6,671 bases of DNA from Spirochaetota bacterium (GCA_022704585.1 JAKJGD010000119.1:1-6671), one strand, 5' to 3'; counted from the first letter of the stretch, positions 1 to 5,513 are shown. Made by a program: numbers and translations. Notes: generated by a model not told the origin, from the letters alone.

Positions 1-819
1 GACCCGCCCCTGTTCCTTGGCTATCTCCAGGGAGTGCCGTTCGAGTGGACCTTCCGCCTGATACCGCAGTGGGCTATTGCCTGCGCCATCGTCCTGGTCA
101 TTTTTTTCATCTTCGATACGATCATGTACCGGAAAGAAAACCTGCCGGCGCAGCAGGCCGTCTCCGGCGAGAAGTTCGGAATCGAGGGAAAAATCAACCT
201 CGTGCTCATCACCGGGGTGGTTCTCATTGTGTTCTTTCAGGGGCTTCTCATCAAGCAGGTTTCCTGGTGGCCGCGCTTCGGTCCCCAGGAAGGCGGTATG
301 GCGCTGCTGCTGATCCTGTCGCTCATACTGACGCCCTACAAGAGCGACCTGCGCCAGAGGAACGGCTTCACCTTTGCCCCCATCAAGGAGGTTGCGTACC
401 TCTTTGCCGGCATCTTTGCCGCGATGATACCGGCCCTTTACATCCTGGAGCACAAGGGCGCGGCCCTGGGCATCACCCAGCCCTGGCAGTTCTTCTGGGC
501 GGCCGGCAGCCTCTCCTCGTTCCTTGACAACGCGCCGACGTACCTGACCTTCCTGTCGCTGGCCAAGGGACTTAATCTTTCAAGGGATATTATTCTTAAC
601 GACGGGGGCCACGTTTCCACGATGGTGCTTACCGCGATATCGTGCGGGGCCGTGTTCATGGGCGCCAACAGTTACATCGGGAACGGCCCGAACTTCATGG
701 TCAAGTCCATAGCAGAGGAACAGGGGGTCAAGATGCCGAGCTTCTTCGGGTACATGGTGTACTCGATCGCGATCCTGATCCCGACATTTATACTGATCAC
801 GTTTATCTTCTTCATGTGA
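1..819 (+). CDS. CitMHS_2-type sodium:proton antiporter / carboxylate transporter, 3' part
   Basis: The frame is open from the first base, so this is the C-terminal 272 residues of a gene that starts upstream. The GTG at 34 is only an internal codon, because the preceding residues DPPLFLGYLQG belong to the conserved 'GDPPLFLG' stretch of this family. At least six hydrophobic membrane segments are visible. Two conserved re-entrant-type motifs stand out: SSFLDNAPTYLTF around residue 170, and GANSYIGNGPNFMVK around residue 220, as found in the ion transporter (IT) superfamily (NhaD / CitMHS relatives). Proteins of this type sit in the inner membrane and are annotated as Na+/H+ antiporters or citrate-type carriers. 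The sequence does not reveal the substrate. It ends with TGA, 28 bp before the end of the convergent phosphatase gene. Family call is firm; antiporter versus carboxylate carrier is open. Confidence 0.85.
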   Translation, partial: DPPLFLGYLQGVPFEWTFRLIPQWAIACAIVLVIFFIFDTIMYRKENLPAQQAVSGEKFGIEGKINLVLITGVVLIVFFQGLLIKQVSWWPRFGPQEGGMALLLILSLILTPYKSDLRQRNGFTFAPIKEVAYLFAGIFAAMIPALYILEHKGAALGITQPWQFFWAAGSLSSFLDNAPTYLTFLSLAKGLNLSRDIILNDGGHVSTMVLTAISCGAVFMGANSYIGNGPNFMVKSIAEEQGVKMPSFFGYMVYSIAILIPTFILITFIFFM

Positions 820-824
820 TCGAG

Positions 825-850
825 TAGGCGGGGTCACGTGACCTCGCCTA
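825..850. terminator. Near-perfect palindrome between convergent genes, candidate bidirectional terminator
   Basis: Bases 825-850 form a 26-bp inverted repeat centred on CACGTG. All pairs match except 831/844, which is G-T: a G-U wobble in + strand RNA and a C/A mismatch in - strand RNA. The resulting stem is about 11 bp with a 4-nt loop. It lies just after the stop of the antiporter gene and overlaps the stop codon of the phosphatase gene. No T-run follows on either strand, so it is not a textbook intrinsic terminator. Position between convergent genes is the main argument for a transcript-end role. Confidence 0.45.
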
Positions 851-2590
851 TCTTCGTTTAAGGATCACCACGGTCGCATCATCGTCGGGCGCATAGCCGC
901 CGAGCGCGCGCCTGATCTCCGCCAATATCTCAGCCGGGTGCGAACACCCGTTCTTTGTGAGCATGGAGACAAGTCCCTCCGCGCCGAACATGTCTTTCTC
1001 CGGCGTGCGCCGTCCTCCGATCGCATCCCTCCTCCACGCGTTCACCACGCCGTCCGTGTAAAGGAGCACAACGTCTCCCGGTCCCATCGACAGTGACTGG
1101 TCGTTAACCCGCCCCCGTATATCCAGGTACAGGCCGAGCCACACGCCGTCCGTTTCATGTGACTCCACCGAACCGTCCGCCGCGCGATAGATGAGGATGT
1201 CCTCGTGCAGGCCCGCATAGCGGAAAGTGCCGTCCGGCCGCAGGGCAATCGCCGTCATGGTCATGTAGCGCTCCTCCGACAGCATGCGGAGGTTCTCGTA
1301 CAGGATGTCGTTGACCAGCTCCAGCAGGCGGTGCGGCTCGATCTCCGGATTGTTCCGGAGCACCGTGCGTATCGTGGTCTGCGCCATCATCATGACCAGG
1401 CCGGCCGATACGCCGTGGCCCGACACGTCCCCGATAATCACCCAGTCCGCGCCGGGAAGGTTTATGATATCGTAGTAATCGCCGCCCACGTGCTTCGCGG
1501 GGGCCATGTAGACCGCCGCCTCGCACCCCTGTATGCACGGCGCGTGCGGGAGGAGGATCGTCTGTATCTTTTTCGCGAGCTCCATCTCCCCCCAGAGCTC
1601 GTCGCGCGCCTCCTTGAGGCTCTCGTTCGCGGCCGTCAGCTCCTCCATGGCCGCGCTGAGCTCCTCGGTCCGCTGTTCCACCTTCAGCTCCAGGTTCTCC
1701 GTAAGGTCACGGTCCCTTTTACGGTGCCGCCTGAACGATTCGGCGAGGGCATTGACATGCTCTCCTATGACGCCGATCTCGTCCCGCGTTACGACAGGGA
1801 GCTCCACGTCAAAATTTCCGTCCCGCAGATCTTTCAACACCTTTACCGTCAGCCCCATGCCCAGCCGGATGTTCAGCGTGGATTCATATGCGGTGATCAG
1901 GATCGTTAACAGCGACAGGGCCGCTATCATGCCGATGTGAAAATTGATGGCGCCGAAGTGCATCAGGCCCGCCTGGGACAGAACGAACAGGTATCCGAAT
2001 ATCACGACGGGTATTATTGTAACAGAGATGATGATGAGCATCGTCCGGGAATAGAGGCTCCGGTAACGCCGCATGACCCCGGCCGTGACATGGCCGAGCT
2101 GCCTGTTCTCCGCCAGCAGCCGGGTGACCGCGTTCTCGCTTGAAAAATAGAAGATGGTGTAGGAAACCGGCACAATGAGAATCATGACGAGGAGATATTC
2201 GATGTCTCCGAACATGCCGGTTTTAATCAGCACATAGAGGGCGGTCATCGTGATGCCGGCCACCCACCGTACGACTACCATCACGCCCTCGAAGAGCGGA
2301 ATGTACAGGAGCCTGTTCCGCGCCCGCTCGAGCTTTTCCGTTCGAACGGCTTCGGGCCCGGCGAAAACCGCTCCCAATACCGGCCAGACCCAGAGAAACC
2401 GGGCGGCCAGGCCCGCCACGAGCACGATGGGCGCAACCATTGCCGAACCGGCAACTATGATCATGACGTCAGGGCCCCGGTACGAGCCGATTATCACTAC
2501 AAAATAAACGGCGAGCGGTGCGACGAACAGATACATGTATGCTTCGAGCTTTAGCGTCAGCCGGATAAAAAATGAAATGCGTTCAGTCAT
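848..2590 (-). CDS. Membrane-anchored HAMP-SpoIIE (RsbU-type PP2C) serine/threonine phosphatase
   Basis: A 580-residue signalling protein. About six hydrophobic segments (roughly 20-36, 42-77, 103-122, 132-149, 183-204, 217-236) form an N-terminal membrane module. A HAMP-like linker follows (about 240-292), then a charged coiled coil (about 293-340), then a SpoIIE/PP2C catalytic domain (about 341-580). Catalytic landmarks are AKKIQTILLP (339-348), VGGDYYD with Asp371/Asp374, GDVSGHG with Asp388, LLYTDGVVNA with Asp513, and the terminal DDDATVV with Asp569-571. These acidic residues are the metal ligands of PP2C-type phosphatases. RsbU relatives dephosphorylate anti-sigma-factor antagonists in partner-switching pathways. 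No RsbV/RsbW-type partner lies in the window, so the target is unknown. There is no recognisable extracellular sensor domain, so input probably comes through the membrane segments. The ATG at 2590 is preceded by a purine-rich GGGGAAAG (2594-2601), an acceptable but not ideal ribosome binding site. Confidence 0.9.
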   Translation of the reverse strand: MTERISFFIRLTLKLEAYMYLFVAPLAVYFVVIIGSYRGPDVMIIVAGSAMVAPIVLVAGLAARFLWVWPVLGAVFAGPEAVRTEKLERARNRLLYIPLFEGVMVVVRWVAGITMTALYVLIKTGMFGDIEYLLVMILIVPVSYTIFYFSSENAVTRLLAENRQLGHVTAGVMRRYRSLYSRTMLIIISVTIIPVVIFGYLFVLSQAGLMHFGAINFHIGMIAALSLLTILITAYESTLNIRLGMGLTVKVLKDLRDGNFDVELPVVTRDEIGVIGEHVNALAESFRRHRKRDRDLTENLELKVEQRTEELSAAMEELTAANESLKEARDELWGEMELAKKIQTILLPHAPCIQGCEAAVYMAPAKHVGGDYYDIINLPGADWVIIGDVSGHGVSAGLVMMMAQTTIRTVLRNNPEIEPHRLLELVNDILYENLRMLSEERYMTMTAIALRPDGTFRYAGLHEDILIYRAADGSVESHETDGVWLGLYLDIRGRVNDQSLSMGPGDVVLLYTDGVVNAWRRDAIGGRRTPEKDMFGAEGLVSMLTKNGCSHPAEILAEIRRALGGYAPDDDATVVILKRR

Positions 2591-2677
2591 TATCTTTCCC
2601 CGGAAGTCTCTCGCGAAAACAGGGGCCGGCAGATACGCCGCACGCTCGACCCAATGAAACAGTCAAACCGGCTGTTG

Positions 2678-2705
2678 ATATTATTGCAATGATTTTTTGT
2701 TTGAA
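2678..2705 (-). promoter_or_regulatory. Candidate promoter for the SpoIIE phosphatase gene
   Basis: Read on the - strand, TTCAAA (2700-2705) and TAATAT (2678-2683) are separated by 16 bp, a plausible housekeeping sigma-factor -35/-10 pair. The surrounding DNA is A/T-rich compared with the flanking genes. Transcription would begin about 80 bp upstream of the phosphatase start codon. This is a by-eye match only. Confidence 0.3.
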
Positions 2706-2791
2706 TGGCAAAAACAGGGCCCGCATCCGGCGCATAATCATCCGTAATTATCTTTACAAAAAACAGGAGCCGTGACATTCTCGGCACTTGA

Positions 2792-2822
2792 TCGGCCGGG
2801 CAGACGTCACCCGCCCGGTCGA
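2792..2822 (+). promoter_or_regulatory. Leader hairpin followed by TTTT, upstream of START-domain gene
   Basis: A 10-bp stem joins 2792-2801 to 2813-2822 across an 11-nt loop. One pair (2795/2819) is G-U in + strand RNA. Four T residues (2824-2827) follow almost at once, and the AAGGGA ribosome binding site of the next gene lies at 2834-2839. It could be an attenuator-like terminator or a stabilising 5' leader hairpin. A weak + strand promoter, TTTACA (2753-2758) with 17 bp to CATTCT (2776-2781), would start transcription just ahead of the stem. Confidence 0.35.
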
Positions 2823-2848
2823 ATTTTCTGCGCAAGGGAACCCGTATA

Positions 2849-3514
2849 ATGAAGAGAGCATACATCTCGGCTGCAGCGTTGCTGCTGGCCCTGTCGCCGG
2901 TTTTCGCCCGTCCTCCTGACGCCGAGGGCTGGAGGCTTAAAAGAAACATGAACGGCATCAGGGTGTACATCCGCAAGGTCCCCGGTTCCGACCTCAAGGA
3001 ATTCAAGGCCGTGGCCGAGCTGAAGACCGGTATTGCATCGGTCATCAAGCTCATGGAAGACACGGACTCATACCCCCAATGGTTCCCCGGGATCCGCGAG
3101 AGCAGGGTGCTAAAAATGCTCGGCCCGCGCGAGCTCGTGCTTTACCAGATGATGAACCTCCCCGCTCCCGCCGATGACCGCGATTGCGTGCTGAAAGTCG
3201 TGTTTACATGCGACAGGGCACTGAGCACCGCCGCGTTCACCATCTCCAGCATGTGGGACTACATACCGGAAAAAGACGGCGTCATCCGCGTCAGGATGAT
3301 ATGCGGAACCTGGACGTTTGTGCCCGATTCGGCCAGAGGCATCGTCACAGTTACGTACCGGATGCACAGCGAACCGGGCGGCTCACTTCCCCACTGGATG
3401 GCCAATGCGGCCGTGGTGAACCGGCCCTTCAATGTCATAAAGAACATGCGTAAAATGCTCGAGAAGCCGGTCTACCGCGATGCGAAGTTGAGCGAGCTGC
3501 GCCTGCTCAGGTGA
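2849..3514 (+). CDS. Exported START-domain (StAR-related lipid transfer) protein
   Basis: A 221-residue protein with a clear Sec signal peptide: basic MKR, a hydrophobic run to about residue 17, and a likely cut after Phe-Ala at 19-20. The rest matches the START/SRPBCC fold pattern: WRLKRNMNGIRVYIRKVPGS (28-47), KEFKAVAEL (50-58), a helix with DTDSYPQWFPG (71-81), VLYQMMNLPAPADDRDCV (97-114), and a C-terminal amphipathic helix around 182-206. START domains enclose a hydrophobic pocket that binds a lipid or other apolar ligand, and bacterial exported versions probably act in the periplasm. The ligand cannot be read from the sequence. There is no lipobox, so it is probably soluble. The start is supported by AAGGGA at 2834-2839 and by the complete signal peptide. 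It is transcribed divergently from the phosphatase and separated from the LolA-like gene by 362 bp holding a terminator-like hairpin, so it is probably its own transcription unit. Confidence 0.82.
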   Translation: MKRAYISAAALLLALSPVFARPPDAEGWRLKRNMNGIRVYIRKVPGSDLKEFKAVAELKTGIASVIKLMEDTDSYPQWFPGIRESRVLKMLGPRELVLYQMMNLPAPADDRDCVLKVVFTCDRALSTAAFTISSMWDYIPEKDGVIRVRMICGTWTFVPDSARGIVTVTYRMHSEPGGSLPHWMANAAVVNRPFNVIKNMRKMLEKPVYRDAKLSELRLLR

Positions 3515-3569
3515 CATACGCCACTGATAGCGTCCCGATCGCTGCGGCATCAGGCCATGCGGGGAAATT

Positions 3570-3597
3570 TTGTTATTTACAACATTCCCGTTATATG
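3570..3597 (+). promoter_or_regulatory. Weak candidate promoter within the hairpin-rich gap
   Basis: TTGTTA (3570-3575) and TATATG (3592-3597) are 16 bp apart, each matching four of six consensus bases. If real, it would transcribe the structured block at 3634-3773. A by-eye match in a locally A/T-rich stretch, so chance is quite possible. Confidence 0.2.
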
Positions 3598-3689
3598 GAA
3601 GAATCATCTCCATAAGCTTAATCATCGTAATACCGGCAGGGCTGCCGCGAATAGCGCGGGAAAGGCGGAACCGTCCTGTCGTTGTTTTG

Positions 3690-3740
3690 AACCGGCAGAT
3701 TTCTGGAAAACTCCGGCAATAGAGTTTTTCAGAACCGGTT
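3690..3740 (+). ncRNA. Candidate structured RNA: 13-bp stem with outer AACCGG/CCGGTT clamp
   Basis: Bases 3701-3713 pair with 3722-3734 over an 8-nt loop, giving 13 consecutive pairs including one G-U (3706/3729). Outside this, 3690-3695 (AACCGG) can pair with 3735-3740 (CCGGTT) across a 5-nt bulge on the left. The outer clamp uses bases that also form the 5' arm of the next hairpin (3736-3745), so the clamp and that terminator-like stem compete. The inner stem does not conflict with it. The G-U pair favours a + strand RNA. It may be a small RNA, an attenuator leader of the LolA-like gene, or the 3' end of the START transcript. No known RNA family was recognised. Confidence 0.35.
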
Positions 3741-3773
3741 TTGCGAGGTGAATTCGTAAAACCGTACGTTTTT
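3736..3773 (+). terminator. Intrinsic-terminator-like hairpin with T5 tail
   Basis: Bases 3736-3745 pair with 3755-3764 (10 bp, with G-U at 3743/3757) around a 9-nt loop. Four bases later comes TTTTT (3769-3773). The stem is only moderately G/C-rich and the T-run is slightly offset, so it is a fair rather than strong terminator. It lies about 220 bp after the START gene and about 100 bp before the LolA-like gene, so it could end the former, end a small RNA, or attenuate the latter. Confidence 0.45.
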
Positions 3774-3818
3774 CTCGGCAAACGCCTCGATAAACGAGGA
3801 TACATCCCTGTATGCATG

Positions 3819-3845
3819 GCACTTTGCTGAATTTCAGCAAAGTGC
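3819..3845. repeat. Perfect 13-bp-arm palindrome upstream of LolA-like gene, candidate operator
   Basis: Arms 3819-3831 and 3833-3845 are perfect inverted repeats around a single base, T3832. A second small inverted repeat (3846-3850 / 3853-3857) abuts it. There is no T-run behind it and the start codon is 31 bp downstream, so it is not placed as a terminator. Perfect symmetry and overlap with a possible -35/-10 pair suit a dimeric repressor site. A 5' leader hairpin of 11 bp with a 5-nt loop is the alternative. No regulator gene is in the window. Confidence 0.5.
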
Positions 3846-3852
3846 TGATAAA
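3824..3852 (+). promoter_or_regulatory. Candidate promoter of the LolA-like / cytochrome genes
   Basis: TTGCTG (3824-3829) and GATAAA (3847-3852) are 17 bp apart. Transcription would start near 3860, leaving a short leader with the GGAGG ribosome binding site at 3867-3871. The -35 box and spacer lie inside the palindrome at 3819-3845, so a bound repressor there would block it. A by-eye match only. Confidence 0.3.
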
Positions 3853-3876
3853 TATCAACGCAGAACGGAGGTATAG

Positions 3877-4722
3877 ATGAAATCACTAAAAGCCGCGGTA
3901 TTCATTGCGCTCATCGCAGGATTCGCGTTCCCGGCCCTGCCCCAGACCGCCGGGGAAAGGGGCACGCAGCTGATGAAGCGCAATGACGATCAGCCGATCT
4001 TCCAGAAGGTCAAGGGCGAGTCGGAGCTCAAAATATACGGCAGCACCGGCGAGCTGCGCTTCATGAAAAAACTCGTCATGGCGTCCTACACGGAAAACAT
4101 TGGGACACAGGACCAGAAGGAAAATTACATCTGCTACTTCCTTGCGCCGCCGGACGATAACGGCAATTCCTACCTCATGTACAACTTCAAGACCATGCCG
4201 GACATCAAGTATGTTTATCTGAAGGGGATACGCAAGGCCAAGAAGGTGACCGGCGCGGACAAGAAGCTCAGCTTTTTCGGCAGCGACTTCACCAACGGCG
4301 ACATCGGCAAGCCGGACTTCACCGAATGTACGTACAGGATGCTCAGCGAAGAACAGCTCCTGTTCAAGGGAAAGAAGTTCGATTGCTTCGTGGTCGAGAG
4401 CCTTCCGAAAACGCCGGAAATCATGCGGGAGACCGGATACGGGAGGAAGGTGACCTACATAGAGAAAAAGACGCTCCTCACCCTGAAGATCGAATATTTC
4501 GACGAGAACAAGATCAAGCTCAAGGAGCTGACCCTGCTCTCTTTTATCACCAGGGACAACGTCCAGGGGAAGAGGGTGTATTACACCACCGGCCTGGAGA
4601 TGAAGAACGTGCGCCGGGGAACGCGAACGGAGCTCCTCTTCAGGAACATGAATTTCGAGGAAGACGCAAGGATCACCCCGGGCATCTTCTCGGTCGAGTA
4701 CCTTACCAGAAAGTGGTGGTGA
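3877..4722 (+). CDS. LolA-like outer membrane lipoprotein-sorting protein
   Basis: A 281-residue exported protein. A Sec signal peptide (MKSLK, then a hydrophobic run to about 20) is probably cut between residues 20 and 25; no lipobox Cys is present, so a soluble periplasmic product is expected. Features of the LolA-like / 'outer membrane lipoprotein-sorting protein' family are a beta-rich fold, CYFLAPPDDNGNSYLMYNF (86-104), YLKGIRKAKKVTGADKK (114-130), and the signature FFGSDFTNGD (133-142). Family members have a half-barrel that holds acyl chains, and many are encoded beside RND/MMPL exporters, but no such exporter is in this window. The start has a strong GGAGG at 3867-3871, 5 nt from the ATG. 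A cytochrome lipoprotein gene follows after 59 bp and is probably in the same operon. The family call is firm; the cargo (lipoprotein, lipid or other) is unknown. Confidence 0.85.
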   Translation: MKSLKAAVFIALIAGFAFPALPQTAGERGTQLMKRNDDQPIFQKVKGESELKIYGSTGELRFMKKLVMASYTENIGTQDQKENYICYFLAPPDDNGNSYLMYNFKTMPDIKYVYLKGIRKAKKVTGADKKLSFFGSDFTNGDIGKPDFTECTYRMLSEEQLLFKGKKFDCFVVESLPKTPEIMRETGYGRKVTYIEKKTLLTLKIEYFDENKIKLKELTLLSFITRDNVQGKRVYYTTGLEMKNVRRGTRTELLFRNMNFEEDARITPGIFSVEYLTRKWW

Positions 4723-4770
4723 GAACAGGCGGCCCCTGGCGGGCGGTCTCATTAAATAATTATTTTTACC

Positions 4771-4775
4771 GGAGG
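4771..4775 (+). promoter_or_regulatory. Ribosome binding site fixing the cytochrome start
   Basis: GGAGG lies 6 nt before the ATG at 4782. The reading frame stays open upstream into the LolA-like gene (back to an ATG at 4326), so length alone would suggest a false, longer protein. This site and the lipoprotein signal peptide right after 4782 identify the true start. Confidence 0.8.
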
Positions 4776-4781
4776 ACATTC

Positions 4782-5069
4782 ATGAAACATTACCCGGCAA
4801 TCGCGCTTACACTGGCCACCGCGGCACTGGTCGGCTGCCTGGCAAGCCTGGAAAACTATCCAAAGGAAAAATGCGCCGCCCTTCCTAACGACAGCGTGGT
4901 GAAGGCAATCCATGACAACTGTATCAGCTGCCACAAGAAGGACTTCACGACCAGGCAGGACATCTGCGTCAGAAAGAACATGATCATCGACGCAGTCAGG
5001 ACCTACCGGATGCCGAAGATGGGCAAGCTCTACCCCCACTACTTCAAGACCATCACGGAGTGGAAATAA
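4782..5069 (+). CDS. Small monohaem c-type cytochrome lipoprotein
   Basis: A 95-residue protein. The N-terminus is a lipoprotein signal peptide ending in the lipobox LVGC, with Cys19 as the lipidated residue. One haem-c attachment motif, CISCH, is at 47-51, His51 being the proximal ligand. Met77 or Met80 in YRMPKMG is the likely distal ligand, 26-29 residues later, a short but workable spacing for a minimal cytochrome c. Two further cysteines, Cys31 and Cys62, flank the haem motif and could form a disulfide. Expected location is the periplasmic face of a membrane, as a one-electron carrier. It lies 59 bp after the LolA-like gene with no clear terminator between (only an AAATAATTATTT palindrome at 4754-4765), so co-transcription is likely. 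The redox partner is unknown. Haem binding is well supported by the motif; the physiological role is not. Confidence 0.82.
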   Translation: MKHYPAIALTLATAALVGCLASLENYPKEKCAALPNDSVVKAIHDNCISCHKKDFTTRQDICVRKNMIIDAVRTYRMPKMGKLYPHYFKTITEWK

Positions 5070-5084
5070 CGCAAAGGCCTCTGC

Positions 5085-5135
5085 GGATTAACACGGATTG
5101 TCCGGTTGGATGAATATGACGATTCGTGTTAATCC
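5085..5135 (+). repeat. 18-bp-stem hairpin downstream of the cytochrome gene
   Basis: Bases 5085-5102 pair without interruption with 5118-5135 around a 15-nt loop. The outer 11 bp (GGATTAACACG / CGTGTTAATCC) are perfect Watson-Crick pairs. Two inner pairs, 5096/5124 and 5099/5121, are G-U or U-G in + strand RNA and would be mismatches on the other strand. It begins 16 bp after the cytochrome stop codon. No T-run follows. Most likely a 3'-end or terminator-like structure of the LolA-like/cytochrome transcript; a dispersed intergenic repeat or miniature element is the alternative. Confidence 0.6.
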
Positions 5136-5457
5136 CTGGTGTTGCGCAATATGCGATTACAAAATTATTGGCGCAGAAAGTTCGGGGAATGCAGAGAGAG
5201 CCAGGAATGACCGCCAATGAACAATAACGGTCTTGTACGGAATATCGCGGATGTCCGGCAGTAAGTTAAGTCGAATGTTAATAACCCGGAAAATTTGCAG
5301 CCAAAACTGAATAAATTGGGTTGGATTTCCTACTTTAAGCATACTCCTGCCGAAAGCCGCTCTCATTTCCCTTCCCTGCGTTCTTTGTGTTCTCTGGCAT
5401 CAAACATTCATATTCATCGTGCATCACTATATTTTCCCCTGGAACACGAATTTGAAT
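5136..5457. other. A/T-richer spacer without a credible gene
   Basis: This stretch is visibly richer in A and T than the coding DNA on both sides. Short open frames on each strand (about 62-69 codons) lack ribosome binding sites and recognisable motifs. Weaker inverted repeats are present: 5165-5173 with 5212-5220 (9 bp, one U-G), and 5283-5296 with 5313-5322 (two 5-bp blocks with a bulge). The 11-mer at 5109-5119 recurs inverted at 5408-5418, and the 9-mer at 5122-5130 recurs inverted at 5443-5451. It may be decayed repeat or gene material. Confidence 0.5.
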
Positions 5458-5486
5458 TTGCCATCTTCGCTGATATTGGATAATTT
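5458..5486 (+). promoter_or_regulatory. Candidate promoter of the pirin gene
   Basis: TTGCCA (5458-5463) is followed 17 bp later by TAATTT (5481-5486); an overlapping GATAAT at 5479-5484 gives a better -10 with a shorter 15-bp spacer. It lies about 30 bp before the pirin start, in A/T-rich DNA. A by-eye match. Confidence 0.35.
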
Positions 5487-5513
5487 ATTCTAATACAGCC
5501 GGAGGAAATTAGC

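Larger units (their letters stand above)
3515..3876. other. 362-bp hairpin-rich intergenic region without a credible gene
   Basis: Short open frames exist here but lack a ribosome binding site and resemble no known protein. Inverted repeats instead dominate: 3634-3647 and 3645-3659 (two 5-bp stems that share bases 3645-3647), 3701-3734 (13 bp), 3736-3764 (10 bp, then TTTTT), 3785-3799 (5 bp), 3819-3845 (13-bp arms) and 3846-3857 (5-2-5). The strongest of these have their own entries. The region may hold the 3' end of the START transcript, a small RNA or leader, and the control region of the LolA-like gene. Confidence 0.6.

Noticed and set aside
2845..2850. TATAAT overlapping the START gene's ATG, as a -10 box
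   Set aside because: No matching -35 lies 16-18 bp upstream, and a start from it would cut off the ribosome binding site and the signal peptide start.
2590..3063. A 157-codon open frame on the - strand spanning the phosphatase/START gap
   Set aside because: It overlaps the signal peptide and N-terminal half of the START gene and shows no family features.
3524..3668. Cobalamin-riboswitch-like words (GCCACTG at 3524-3530, GGGAAAGGC at 3658-3666)
   Set aside because: The words are about 130 nt apart, and the B12 box and other conserved elements are missing. The resemblance is coincidental.
3557..3751. A 64-codon open frame in the hairpin-rich gap
   Set aside because: It has no proper ribosome binding site, no recognisable motif, and runs through strong RNA stems, which better explain the region.
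1528..3816. The word CCCTGTATGCA in both the phosphatase gene and the gap near 3806
   Set aside because: The shared run is only about 11 bases, one copy is inside conserved coding sequence, and the flanks do not match.
3886..4779. A 297-codon open frame on the - strand opposite the LolA-like gene
   Set aside because: It mirrors a convincing exported protein gene, has no recognisable motif, and is a typical antisense shadow in GC-rich DNA.
4326..5069. A 247-codon open frame running into the cytochrome gene
   Set aside because: Its first 456 bases overlap the well-supported LolA-like gene and the intergenic gap out of frame and look like low-complexity shadow translation. The GGAGG at 4771 and the lipoprotein signal peptide place the real start at 4782.
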